A stretch of DNA of 37,716 bases, taken from contig NZ_NOIQ01000021.1 in the NCBI RefSeq assembly GCF_004136575.1, positions 1-37,716 on the forward strand. The letters are read 5' to 3'. Shown here in pieces: positions 8,596 to 17,195 of this stretch. Source of the stretch: Rothia koreensis. GTDB taxonomy: Bacteria > Actinomycetota > Actinomycetes > Actinomycetales > Micrococcaceae. Below the pieces are notes generated by a model that saw only the letters and a program-made list of their open reading frames with translations, had not been told where the DNA came from and ran no database searches. Made by a program: the position numbers and the translations under genes. The stretch's first letter is position 1; every line of letters starts with the position of its first letter.

Positions 8596-8629
8596 TGCGA
8601 TCGTGCGATCCCGCGATCGCGCGATCGCG
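8595..8629. repeat. GCGATCGC-type palindromic cluster
   Basis: Four closely packed GCGATC words, reading GTGCGATCGTGCGATCCC then GCGATCGCGCGATCGCG, sit right at the edge of repeat copy B. Each GCGATCGC is self-complementary. It could be a structural end of the array. I see no terminator T-run. Confidence 0.7.
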
Positions 8630-8809
8630 TGGAGGGGCGGGGAGTGCAGGGGCGGGGGGAGATGCCGACGTCGATCGCCCAAGACTGCGTTTTCTTGAGC
8701 CAGATGACGGATTCTTTCAATTCCTCTGACTCTCGCGACCGGGATGGATAGCCTGATGGCAGACGCACGGCATCACCCCGTGTCACTCGCAATCCAGAGG
8801 AATCGCATC

Positions 8810-8884
8810 GTGACCGCTTTCAGGAATTCCCAGACCTGGGCGCTGGCCTCGCGCTTCGAGGCATTGGACTGTCCTATCCGCTGA
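8810..8884 (+). CDS. Candidate 24-residue leader peptide upstream of the ABC importer
   Basis: A short frame starting GTG at 8810 after CCAGAGGA encodes 24 residues (VTAFRNSQTWALASRFEALD, then CPIR) and stops at 8884, 85 bases before the lipoprotein gene. A single Cys codon lies four codons before the stop. Sulfur-related operons in actinobacteria often carry short leader peptides with Cys codons, and the downstream neighbourhood is sulfur-related. The sequence does not match the common RRHVDL leader type I know. It could simply be a chance frame. Confidence 0.35.
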   Translation: MTAFRNSQTWALASRFEALDCPIR

Positions 8885-8969
8885 GCGGCGCCGCAATCCC
8901 CGTGAATCTTGGGCGGGTCGGGCGTCGCCGTCGTCATGATGCCCGAAACAATTCCCCAGGAAGATTCTC

Positions 8970-10673
8970 ATGCCCTTGCCGCCCCGAGACCGGAAGCCTC
9001 ATTTCCGGTGGGCCAGTCTCCTTGCTCTCGGTTTCAGCACGTTGCTCGTGCTGACCGGGTGCGGATCCTCCGAGAACGCCGGAAGCAAGCACACCTCGGA
9101 CTCCCCCGTCTCCGGGGGAACGCTCCGCCTTGCCTTCGACGCGGATCCCGGGTGCGTGGACGGACAACAAGCCGGTCAGAACGTCGCCCTCAACGTGACC
9201 CGACAGGTCACCGACTCGTTGACCTACCAGGACCCCGATTCCGGTGAGTTGGAGCCCTGGCTCGCGGAATCGTGGGACGTGAATGACGACTCGACCGAGT
9301 TCACGTTCCACCTCCGGGACGGGGTCACGTTCCAGGACGGAACGGATTTCACCGCCCAGTCCGTCAAGAACAATCTGCGGGCGATCCAGGACCTGGGGGC
9401 CAAGGCCAGCCTGGGGTCCACCTACCTGACGGGCCTGTCGGACATACGGACACCCGATGACCGAACCGTCACGGTGGACTTCGACGAACCCAACGCCCAG
9501 TTCCTCCAGGCGACATCCACCATGACCCTCGGTTTCTACTCCGACGCCACGCTGGCCAAATCCGCCGAGGACCGGTGCGGGGGCGACGTCGTGGGCACCG
9601 GGCCCTTCCGGCTCGCGAAATACACTCCGCGACAGAGCGTCCACCTCGACAGGTTCGATGACTACGCCTGGGCCCCTGACTCGGCAGACCATACGGGTGC
9701 GGCCTACCTCGACGCCGTGGACATGTCGATCGTCCCCGAAGCGACCGTCCGCAACGGGAGCCTGGCCTCCGACCAGATCGACGTCGATACCGTGGTCCAG
9801 CCCCAGGACGAAGAACTCCTCCAGGCCTCGGACTACAAGATCCTCGACCGGCCGAACCCCGGCGTCGTCTACAACCTGATCCTCAACGAGTCCAGGCCGC
9901 TCTTCTCCGACGAACGCGTCCGCAAGGCCCTGACCAAGTCCATCGACCGCGACCAGTTGCGGGCGTTGCTCTCGAGGTACCAGGAGCCGGCGACGTCGTT
10001 GCTCGCCCGGTCCACGCCGGATTACCAGGACGTCTCCGACCTGCTGGGCCACGACCCCGGCGGCGCCGCGAAACTCCTCGACCAGGCCGGATGGACGATG
10101 AACCACAAGACCGGTCTGAGGGAGAAGGACGGCCGGACCCTGAGCTTCACGGTCAAGTACTGGCAGTCCGCGCCCTTCCTGGAACTCGTGCAGCAGCAGC
10201 TGAGGGAGTCGGGCATCGAGATGAAGCTCGAGCAGACCACGGTCGCCAACACCGAGGCGGCCAGGCAATCCGGAGAGGCCGACGCCGAGTTCATGAATCT
10301 GACCCGGTCGGATCCGGACGTGCTCCGAACCGTCTTCGACGCGAACGGTGCCAACCGGAACAGGCGGGAGCCCGCGCAGATCGACCAGGACCTGGACCGC
10401 TCGGCCGGGGTCAAGGATCCGACGGAGCGGAAGAAGCTCGTCGATGATTCCGTGTCCGCCCTGATCGAGGACGCGCACTCGGTCCCGCTGGTCGAGCTGT
10501 CCGGTGTGATGGCGACGTCGCCCCACGTCCAGGGGTTCCGCTACGAGGCGTCTTCACGTTTCGAGCTGTACGACACCTGGCTGGACGACGCCAACGGCAC
10601 GACCGGCCCCGGATCCGGCCCCAGCTCCGACGCCGGCTCCAACTCCGACTCCGCGAGAGGAGGGACCCAATGA
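8970..10673 (+). CDS. Peptide/nickel-type ABC importer, substrate-binding lipoprotein (SBP_bac_5)
   Basis: A 567-residue extracytoplasmic binding protein. The basic N-terminus, hydrophobic stretch (LLALGFSTLLVL) and lipobox LTGC predict a lipoprotein anchored at Cys ~31. The mature part has family-5 landmarks: GGTLRLAFDADPG near the start, DSLTYQDPDSGELEPWLAESW, EFTFHLRDGVTFQDGTDFTA, and VVGTGPFRLAKY. The last ~25 residues are a Gly/Ser/Asp-rich tail. It is the first gene of a four-gene ATGA-coupled importer operon. Family 5 proteins bind peptides, nickel, glutathione or opines. The downstream sulfur-amino-acid genes suggest a sulfur-containing ligand, which is inference. Confidence 0.93.
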   Translation: MPLPPRDRKPHFRWASLLALGFSTLLVLTGCGSSENAGSKHTSDSPVSGGTLRLAFDADPGCVDGQQAGQNVALNVTRQVTDSLTYQDPDSGELEPWLAESWDVNDDSTEFTFHLRDGVTFQDGTDFTAQSVKNNLRAIQDLGAKASLGSTYLTGLSDIRTPDDRTVTVDFDEPNAQFLQATSTMTLGFYSDATLAKSAEDRCGGDVVGTGPFRLAKYTPRQSVHLDRFDDYAWAPDSADHTGAAYLDAVDMSIVPEATVRNGSLASDQIDVDTVVQPQDEELLQASDYKILDRPNPGVVYNLILNESRPLFSDERVRKALTKSIDRDQLRALLSRYQEPATSLLARSTPDYQDVSDLLGHDPGGAAKLLDQAGWTMNHKTGLREKDGRTLSFTVKYWQSAPFLELVQQQLRESGIEMKLEQTTVANTEAARQSGEADAEFMNLTRSDPDVLRTVFDANGANRNRREPAQIDQDLDRSAGVKDPTERKKLVDDSVSALIEDAHSVPLVELSGVMATSPHVQGFRYEASSRFELYDTWLDDANGTTGPGSGPSSDAGSNSDSARGGTQ

Positions 10674-11623
10674 ACCCGGTGGTCGCGATGATCCTGCGTC
10701 GCCTCGGTTTCGGTGTGCTCGTGCTCTGGGCCGCCTACACCCTGGCCTTCCTGCTGCTGTACGCTCTGCCCGGAGACTCCGTGGCCGCGGTGCTGGGTGG
10801 AGACCTTTCGACGGCCACCCAACAGGAAATCGACGAGATTCGGCACCAGTACGGTTTCGACCAGCCGCTGATCGTCCAGTACCTGACCTCTCTCGGCGAC
10901 GCCGTCCGAGGAAACCTCGGGACGTCGTACACCACCGGACAGCCCGTGACGGCGGCCATCGGCCAGGCCCTGCCCGTGACGATCGAGTTGGCGGCATGGT
11001 CGCTGCTCATCGCCGTCCCCGGGGGAATCCTGGTGGCACTCGCCGCCGTCGGCGCGCGGAACCCGTGGTTGCGCAATCTGCTCTCGGGTCTCCCGAGCGT
11101 GGGGGTCTCCCTGCCGACCTTCTGGGTCGGCCTGCTCCTCCTGCAGTTCTTCTCCTTCCGACTGGGCCTCATCCCGGCGATCGGGGCGCGCGGGTTCGCC
11201 GGAGTCATTCTCCCCGCACTGACGCTCTCGCTTCCTCTCGGCGCGATGATCGCCCAGGTGTTGTTGCGATCCCTCACCCACGAGTGGACGCGGCAATTCG
11301 TCACGACATACCGTGCCGCCGGCCTGAGCCGAGTGCGCCTCCTCCTCTCGCACGCGCTTCCACCGGCCGGGGTTTCGCTCCTGTCGATCGCCGGCGTGGT
11401 CCTCGGCAACGTTCTGGGTGGCGCGGTCATCGTCGAGACGGTCTTCACCCGCAACGGGATCGGTCGGCTCGCCGAAACATCGGTCACGGGACAGGACATG
11501 CCCGTGGTCCTCGGCGTCGTGATGTTGTCCGCTCTCGTGTTCGTGGTGGTCAACCTCGTGGTCGATCTGCTCTACCCGATCCTCGATCCCAGAACCCGTC
11601 CCGTCCAGGAGTCGCGCTCATGA
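10670..11623 (+). CDS. ABC importer permease 1 (DppB/OppB-like)
   Basis: A 317-residue permease with about six membrane helices. The family N-terminus (ILRRLGFGVLVLWAAYTLAFLL) is followed by the periplasmic segment (LPGDSVAAVLGG), the GNLGTSYTTGQPV signature and the EAA-like coupling loop around YRAAGLSRVRLLLSHALPPA. The C-terminal motif VNLVVDLLYPILDPR is typical. The start ATG overlaps the lipoprotein stop (ATGA), with AGAGGAGGG upstream. It pairs with permease 2 to form the channel. Confidence 0.93.
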   Translation: MNPVVAMILRRLGFGVLVLWAAYTLAFLLLYALPGDSVAAVLGGDLSTATQQEIDEIRHQYGFDQPLIVQYLTSLGDAVRGNLGTSYTTGQPVTAAIGQALPVTIELAAWSLLIAVPGGILVALAAVGARNPWLRNLLSGLPSVGVSLPTFWVGLLLLQFFSFRLGLIPAIGARGFAGVILPALTLSLPLGAMIAQVLLRSLTHEWTRQFVTTYRAAGLSRVRLLLSHALPPAGVSLLSIAGVVLGNVLGGAVIVETVFTRNGIGRLAETSVTGQDMPVVLGVVMLSALVFVVVNLVVDLLYPILDPRTRPVQESRS

Positions 11624-12513
11624 CTGCCACCGAATTCAGCACGCGCCTGGAGGACCCCGAGGAAGAATCGGTGGGCACCCAGGGGCGCGGGCGCAGGACC
11701 ACGACGACGATGCTTCGTCTTCCCTTCGGCCTGATCCTGTCCGCTCTCGTGGTCCTGGTGGTTCTGGCGTGGGCGGTCCTTCCCTCCTTGTTCGTCACGG
11801 AGAACCCGTTGCTGGGCGATCCCGACATCCGGTTGTCGCCGCCGAACGCCCACCACTGGTTCGGAACCGACCACCTGGGCCGAGACATTTTCTCTCGTGT
11901 CGTCCAGGGCGCCGGAGCATCACTGGGAACCACCGCCATCGCCGTCCTCATGTCCTTCGTGACCGGTACCTTCCTGGGACTGGTTGCCGGGACCGCCGGC
12001 CGCGTGGTCGACACCGTTCTCATGAGAATCGTGGACGTCCTCCAGTCCGTCCCCTCCCTGCTTCTGTCCTTGGCCGTCGTCGCATCGCTGGGCTCGGGGC
12101 CGGTGAACATCGCGGTCGCCGTCGCCGTGGCCTCCGTGCCTTCCTTCGCGAGGCTCATGCGGGGCGAAGTGCTGCGCTGGAGGAATTCGCTGTTCATCGA
12201 AGCCGCGACCATGTCGGGCATCAGGACACCCGAGATCCTCTTGCGCCACGTCCTGCCCCACGCGATCGGACCCGTCGGCGCTCTCGCCGCCATCGAGTTC
12301 GGCGCGGCGGTTCTCGCGATCTCGGCCCTGAGCTTTCTCGGATTCGGGACCCAGCCGCCCGACCCCGAATGGGGCTTCCTGATCTCCGAGGGTCGGGACT
12401 ACCTCGCCAGCTCGTGGTGGATGACCGTGATCCCCGGGCTGGTGATCGCGGGCGTCGTCGTATCCGTCAATCGCATTGCCCACGCCCTCCAAACGGAGAG
12501 GAGACCATCATGA
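11620..12513 (+). CDS. ABC importer permease 2 (DppC/OppC-like)
   Basis: A 297-residue permease. After a ~35-residue cytoplasmic tail come a first helix and the OppC hallmark HHWFGTDHLGRDIFSRVVQGA. The EAA loop reads FIEAATMSGIRTPEILLRHVLPHA, and the C-terminal SFLGFGTQPPDPEWGFLISEGRDYLASSWW is diagnostic. The start ATG at 11620 overlaps the stop of permease 1 by four bases. Upstream in-frame extension runs only over permease 1 and is rejected. Confidence 0.93.
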   Translation: MTATEFSTRLEDPEEESVGTQGRGRRTTTTMLRLPFGLILSALVVLVVLAWAVLPSLFVTENPLLGDPDIRLSPPNAHHWFGTDHLGRDIFSRVVQGAGASLGTTAIAVLMSFVTGTFLGLVAGTAGRVVDTVLMRIVDVLQSVPSLLLSLAVVASLGSGPVNIAVAVAVASVPSFARLMRGEVLRWRNSLFIEAATMSGIRTPEILLRHVLPHAIGPVGALAAIEFGAAVLAISALSFLGFGTQPPDPEWGFLISEGRDYLASSWWMTVIPGLVIAGVVVSVNRIAHALQTERRPS

Positions 12514-14267
12514 CTCCCTGGACCCCAACCCTGACACGATCCCGCGCACAGCAGCGCACCGAGGCAACACAGCCCGCGGCGTCGGGACCCGCGGACGCGC
12601 ACCATCAGGAGGTCGACGCCGAAGAGACCGGCCGCACTCACACGGAGCACGGGACCGACAACCAGGTTGCCGCCCTCACCCTGCGCGATCTGACCGTGCG
12701 CTACGCCCCCGCCGCGTCCCCCGCCGTCGAAGGCGTATCGCTGACCGTCCCGGTCGGGCAGACCCTGGCCGTCGTCGGGGAATCCGGATCGGGCAAATCG
12801 ACCACCGCCGCCGTGGCCGCCGGGTTGCTCCCGGGTTCCGCGCACGCACGAACGGCCGAACAACGGCTGATGGGGCAGGACATGCGCGGCGCCTCCGACA
12901 AGGTGTGGAAAAACGTCCGCGGCGACCTGCTGGGATACGTCCCCCAGGACACCGGGACGGGTCTCAACCCGGTGCGCACGATTGCCTCCCAGCTGTCCGA
13001 GACGCTGCGGGCCGCGGGAACCGCGCGCCGCCAGGCCGCAGCCCGAATCGCGACGGCGCTCGCCGACGTCGGCCTCGACCCAGAACTCCACGGGTCGCGG
13101 TACCCGCACGAACTCTCCGGGGGCCAGCGACAACGGGTCCTCATCGCGCTGGCTCTCGCGCGCGAACCCCGCCTCGTGATCGCGGACGAACCGACCTCCG
13201 CTCTCGACGTCTCGGCCCAGAAGAGCATCCTGGACCTCCTGGAAGACCGGGTCGCCCGTGCAGGAGCGGGCCTTCTGCTGATCACGCACGATCTCGGTGT
13301 TGCCCGCGACCGCGCGGACAGCATCCTGGTCATGGAGAAAGGGCGTGTGGTGGAAGAAGGGCGCGCCGAACGCGTCTTCGCCGACCCCCAGCACGAGTAC
13401 ACCCGGAGACTGATGTCGGCCTCGCCGGTGGTGCATGCGGTTCCGCACCGGAAGACCGGCACCGTTCCGGAAGGAACCACGCCCGTGGTGCGCGCCAAGG
13501 GGCTGAGCAAGGCTTTCGGGACGGGACCGCACCGGGTCCAGGCGGTGACCGACGTCGACTTCGAGTTGGCCCCAGGTCGGACGCTGGGGATCGTGGGCGA
13601 GTCGGGGTCCGGAAAATCGACGACGGCACGCATTCTCCTCGGCCTGGAAACTTACGACCAGGGGGAATTGGAAGTCTTCGGGAAGCCCCTGGGACACAAC
13701 CGGCGGCAGGGGAGAGAACTGGCAACCCGGGCGCGCTTCGTCCATCAGGACCCGACCGGTTCCCTCGACCCGAAGTACACCGTCGCCGCGTCGATCGGGG
13801 AACCATTGCGCGGGTTCCGCATCGGAACCCGCGCGGAGCGGGCCGAACGCGTCAACGAGCTCCTGGACCTCGTGGCCCTCCCTCGTGACCTGGCCGGTCG
13901 CCGACCCGCGGAGCTCTCCGGAGGCCAGAGGCAACGCGTCTCCATTGCCCGGGCGCTCGCGGTCGATCCCGAGCTCATCGTGCTGGACGAACCGGTCTCC
14001 GCGCTCGACGTCTCGGTCCAGGCCCAGATCCTTGATCTCCTCGCGGACCTCCAGGAGCGGCTGGGGCTGTCATACGTGTTCATCAGTCACGACCTGGCCG
14101 TCATCCGCCAGATCTCCGACGACGTCCTGGTCATGGCCGAGGGACGCGTGATCGAGTCCGGACCGGCGGGGGAAGTCTTCGATACCCCGCGGGAGCGGCT
14201 GACTCGGACACTCATCGAGGCGGTTCCCGGAACCCGTCACGAAAGCGGCCGGGCGAACGTCATATGA
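12510..14267 (+). CDS. ABC importer, fused double ATP-binding protein (DppD-DppF type)
   Basis: A 585-residue protein with two complete nucleotide-binding domains. Domain 1 has Walker A GESGSGKST (~90), signature LSGGQRQR and Walker B LVIADEPTSALD. Domain 2 has Walker A GESGSGKST (~364), signature LSGGQRQR, Walker B LIVLDEPVSALD and H-loop FISHDLAV. Both Q-loops are visible (YVPQDTGTGLNP and FVHQDPTGSLDP). The first ~50 residues are low-complexity. The ATG at 12510 follows GGAGAGGAG and overlaps the permease stop. This double domain powers the whole importer, so no other ATPase is needed. It ends 256 bases before the SAM riboswitch-controlled genes. Confidence 0.95.
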   Translation: MTPWTPTLTRSRAQQRTEATQPAASGPADAHHQEVDAEETGRTHTEHGTDNQVAALTLRDLTVRYAPAASPAVEGVSLTVPVGQTLAVVGESGSGKSTTAAVAAGLLPGSAHARTAEQRLMGQDMRGASDKVWKNVRGDLLGYVPQDTGTGLNPVRTIASQLSETLRAAGTARRQAAARIATALADVGLDPELHGSRYPHELSGGQRQRVLIALALAREPRLVIADEPTSALDVSAQKSILDLLEDRVARAGAGLLLITHDLGVARDRADSILVMEKGRVVEEGRAERVFADPQHEYTRRLMSASPVVHAVPHRKTGTVPEGTTPVVRAKGLSKAFGTGPHRVQAVTDVDFELAPGRTLGIVGESGSGKSTTARILLGLETYDQGELEVFGKPLGHNRRQGRELATRARFVHQDPTGSLDPKYTVAASIGEPLRGFRIGTRAERAERVNELLDLVALPRDLAGRRPAELSGGQRQRVSIARALAVDPELIVLDEPVSALDVSVQAQILDLLADLQERLGLSYVFISHDLAVIRQISDDVLVMAEGRVIESGPAGEVFDTPRERLTRTLIEAVPGTRHESGRANVI

Positions 14268-14334
14268 CGTCGTCGGGCGTCGGGTGAACCGTGTGTGACG
14301 AGGCGGCGGAATCGGAGGTCATGTCCTTTCGAGG

Positions 14335-14450
14335 CCGCTGACCAGGTTGTAAGTTCGCTATCAGGATCACGAGCACCGGTCGTGAAGCTCTGGCTGACCG
14401 GTCGGCAACCCTTTCCGCTGTGATGGGGTGCCCCAGATGAAGATCCGGCC
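14335..14450 (+). ncRNA. SAM-responsive riboswitch (SAM-I clan, SAM-IV or SAM-I/IV-like)
   Basis: The leader before the PLP enzyme contains CTGACCGGTCGGCAACCC (about 14392-14411), then GATGGGGTGCCCCAGATGA and GATC (about 14422-14445). This order of CGGCAACCC, GGGGTGCC and an AGATGA-type strand is the conserved core of actinobacterial SAM-IV-type aptamers. It is preceded by the expected ATCAGGATCACGAG and GAAGCTCTGGCT helices. The downstream genes are sulfur-amino-acid enzymes, which fits. The exact subclass and ends are uncertain. Confidence 0.8.
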
Positions 14451-14523
14451 GGGAGCACACCGCTCCCCGGCAAGCACGGCGTCACGAGAAGGACTCGGCG
14501 CCCCGCCTTCGAAGGGGATTACG

Positions 14524-15924
14524 ATGTCAGCAGAGGAATACCCGCAGGCACCCGGGCTCGGCACGGTGCAGATCCACGGTGGCACGACCGACCCGCCGTC
14601 GGCCCGCCCGGTTCGACCGCCGCTGTACCTGACCGCCTCCTACGAATTCGATACTCTTCGCGATGCCAGGGAGTGCTTCGGTCAGCGGGAACCCGGATTC
14701 ACGTACTCGAGGACCGGAAGCCCCACCGTGGGACTCCTGGAGCGTCGGCTGGCCGAGCTCGAGGGCGGTGTCGGCGCCGTCGCGACGTCCTCCGGACAGG
14801 CCGCGCTGACCCTGACCCTCCTTGCCCTGGCCGGGCGTTCGGGGCAGAGCCAGGACGGCGAGCCGCACCCCGAGATTCCCGCGGGACACGTGGTTGCCTC
14901 GAACCGCATCTACGGCGGTACTGCCGACCTCCTCAACGACACGCTCGCCGAGGCGGGCATCGCGGTCACCTGGGTCGACCCTCATCGACCGAACGAGTGG
15001 GAACGGGCCGTGACGGAACGGACCCGGGCATTCCTCGTGGAATCCGTCGGGAACCCGCACGCCGATCTCCCGGACATTCCCGACATCGCGGCCATCGCAC
15101 ACGCCGCCGGATCCGCGCTCGTGGTGGACAACACCCTCGCGACGCCGCACCTCCTGCAACCGGGAAAGCTCGGGGCCGACGTCGTCGTTCACTCGGTCAC
15201 GAAGTACCTGACCGGCAACGGCAGCGCGCTGGCCGGAATCGTTGTGGACACCGGACGGTTCTCGCCGAGCAGTGATGCGGCCCGATGGCCCCAGTTCACC
15301 GCGCCGCGCCGCCGGTTCGGCAATCAGTCGCTGGTTGCGGGGCACGGCGAGCACGGGGCCTTCCTTCACCTCGTCAGGGCGCAGCTGCTCAACGATCTCG
15401 GCCCGAGCCTGGCACCGTGGAATGCTCAGCAGGCACTGGACGGGATCGAGACCCTGGACGTCCGGGTGGACCGTCACTGCCGGGTTGCGGAAGGGATCGC
15501 CCGGCGTTTGGCTTCCCATCCGCGCGTGCGGAGCGTGCGGCACCCGAGCCTTCCCGGCTCGAGCGACGCCGCGATCGCCGACCGCGACTTCCCACGCGGT
15601 ACCGGGGCGGTCCTCTCCTTCGAGATCGACGGGACCACGGACGACGTCGAGCGATTCTTCGACTCGTTGGAACTGTTCAAGCTCGCCGCCAACCTCGGCG
15701 ACGGACGATCGATGGCCACCCACCCGGCGTGGACGACCCATTGTCGACTCACCCCCGAACTCAGGGAGGCGGGAGAGATCACCGAGCAGACCGTTCGGCT
15801 GGCCCTCGGACGCGAAGACGTCGAGGACCTGTGGCAGGACCTCTCGACGTCGCTCGACAGGGTCACCGGAGCCAGCCCGAACCAGGCACCCACCGCACGC
15901 GAGAAGGAGACCGTTCGAGCATGA
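14524..15924 (+). CDS. O-acetylhomoserine sulfhydrylase-like PLP enzyme (MetY type)
   Basis: A 466-residue Cys/Met-metabolism PLP enzyme. Visible motifs are the N-terminal TVQIHGGTTDPPSARPVRPPLYLTASY (in the position of the family's substrate loop), FTYSRTGSPTVGLLERRLAELEGG, ATSSGQAALTLTLL, the VDNTLATPHLLQP strand, and the PLP-lysine motif HSVTKYLTGNGSALAG with Lys at about 227. The TGNGS context after the lysine and the insertion after it favour MetY-like sulfhydrylases over cystathionine lyases. The start is ATG 14524, with AAGGGG upstream; an upstream in-frame ATG lies inside the riboswitch and is rejected. It is under the SAM riboswitch and overlaps the next gene by ATGA. Confidence 0.88.
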   Translation: MSAEEYPQAPGLGTVQIHGGTTDPPSARPVRPPLYLTASYEFDTLRDARECFGQREPGFTYSRTGSPTVGLLERRLAELEGGVGAVATSSGQAALTLTLLALAGRSGQSQDGEPHPEIPAGHVVASNRIYGGTADLLNDTLAEAGIAVTWVDPHRPNEWERAVTERTRAFLVESVGNPHADLPDIPDIAAIAHAAGSALVVDNTLATPHLLQPGKLGADVVVHSVTKYLTGNGSALAGIVVDTGRFSPSSDAARWPQFTAPRRRFGNQSLVAGHGEHGAFLHLVRAQLLNDLGPSLAPWNAQQALDGIETLDVRVDRHCRVAEGIARRLASHPRVRSVRHPSLPGSSDAAIADRDFPRGTGAVLSFEIDGTTDDVERFFDSLELFKLAANLGDGRSMATHPAWTTHCRLTPELREAGEITEQTVRLALGREDVEDLWQDLSTSLDRVTGASPNQAPTAREKETVRA

Positions 15925-17171
15925 CCGCGACGCAAGAAACCAACGACCTCGGGTCACGCCGGCCTGCGCAGGACGAGACCTCCGCGAGGACGCAGCCGTC
16001 CGTGGTCCGGCCCGGATTCAGGACGGCCGCCGTCCACGCAGGACAGGAGCCGGACCCCTTGACGGGGGCCGTGATCCCGCCCATCTACCAGACCTCGACG
16101 TTCACGCAGGACGGGGTCGAGACGCTCAAGAGCGGATACGAGTACTCGCGTGGCGGAAACCCGACGCGCACCGCCCTGGAAACGCAACTTGCGCAGGTCG
16201 AGAACGGGAGCCACGCCTTTGCCTTCGCATCCGGGATCGCCGCGGAGGACGCCCTGCTGCGTTCGGTGCTCCGACCCGGGAACACCGTGGTGGCGGCGGC
16301 GGAGACCTATGGCGGAACACATCGGCTCCTCAGCCAGTTGTATTCCAGGTGGGGGGTCGAGACCGCGTTCGTGCCCCCAACCAGGACCGACGAGCGCGAC
16401 CGCCTGCTCGCTGATCCGTCGACGACCGTCCTCTGGGTCGAGACGCCGACCAACCCCTTGTTGAGCATCGTGGACCTCCGCGAATGGGCTGAGGCCGCTC
16501 ATGCCGCCGGGGCGTTGCTGGTCGTCGACAATACGTTCGCCTCGCCTGCGCTCCAGAATCCTTTGACGTGGGGTGCCGACGTCGTGGTCCACTCGACCAC
16601 CAAGTACATCGGTGGGCATTCGGATGTGTTGGGCGGTGCACTGGTCGTCGGTGACGCGGTGTGGGAGGACCAGCCCCTGGCCGAGATGTTGCAATTCCAA
16701 CAATTCGCCGGCGGTGCCGTCGCGGGTCCGCAGGATGCGTTCCTGACCTCGCGCGGCCTCAAGACCCTCGGAGTCCGTATCCGGCAGCACTGCGAAAACG
16801 CCCAAACCATTGCCGAATGGCTCGCGGACCGAAACGACGTCGAACGGGTCTGGTACCCGGGTCTTCCGGAACACCCGGGGCACGACGTCGCCGCGAGGCA
16901 GATGTCCGGATTCGGCGGGGTCGTGTCCCTGCGTGTCCGGGGTGGCGAAGCAGCGGCGAGGGCGTTTGCGGAGTCCACCGAGGTGTTCGGGCTCTCCGTG
17001 AGTCTCGGGGGAGTCGAGTCGCTGATATCCCACCCCGCGACCATGACCCACGGGTCGACCAAGGGCACCCCCGAGGCCCCGCCGAGCGACGTCGTCCGCC
17101 TGTCGGTGGGCATCGAGGACGTCGAGGATCTGCAGGCCGACCTCGATCGAGCCCTGGCCGGAGTGCTCTGA
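15921..17171 (+). CDS. Cystathionine gamma-synthase/lyase-like PLP enzyme
   Basis: A 416-residue member of the same fold with a different specificity profile. It has FRTAAVHAGQEPDPLTGAVI, YEYSRGGNPTRTALE, AFASGIAAEDALL, VETPTNPLL, VVDNTFASPALQNPL and the PLP lysine in HSTTKYIGGHSDVLGG (Lys ~228). The C-terminal GLSVSLGGVESLISHPATMTHG is the classic MetB/MetC/CGL ending. The ATG at 15921 overlaps the MetY-type stop, so both share the SAM riboswitch transcript. Gamma-synthase and gamma-lyase activities cannot be separated by eye. Together the two enzymes could free or recapture sulfur from an imported thioether. Confidence 0.9.
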   Translation: MTATQETNDLGSRRPAQDETSARTQPSVVRPGFRTAAVHAGQEPDPLTGAVIPPIYQTSTFTQDGVETLKSGYEYSRGGNPTRTALETQLAQVENGSHAFAFASGIAAEDALLRSVLRPGNTVVAAAETYGGTHRLLSQLYSRWGVETAFVPPTRTDERDRLLADPSTTVLWVETPTNPLLSIVDLREWAEAAHAAGALLVVDNTFASPALQNPLTWGADVVVHSTTKYIGGHSDVLGGALVVGDAVWEDQPLAEMLQFQQFAGGAVAGPQDAFLTSRGLKTLGVRIRQHCENAQTIAEWLADRNDVERVWYPGLPEHPGHDVAARQMSGFGGVVSLRVRGGEAAARAFAESTEVFGLSVSLGGVESLISHPATMTHGSTKGTPEAPPSDVVRLSVGIEDVEDLQADLDRALAGVL

Positions 17172-17195
17172 CCCCGGGACCCCGGCCAACGGCCC

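Noticed and set aside
8095-8751. Long open frames on both strands through the repeat array (translations full of REVATLCT-like or CGFRGEVAG-like units)
   Set aside because: They are open because the 30-bp and 143-bp periods are not interrupted by stops. Several frames are open at once on both strands, with no ribosome-binding sites.
8885-8969. SAM riboswitch before the importer operon
   Set aside because: No CGGCAACC or GGGGTGCC core is present.
14428-14523. Longer N-terminus for the MetY-like enzyme from an upstream in-frame ATG
   Set aside because: That ATG lies inside the riboswitch core. ATG 14524 has a ribosome-binding site and starts at the family N-terminus.
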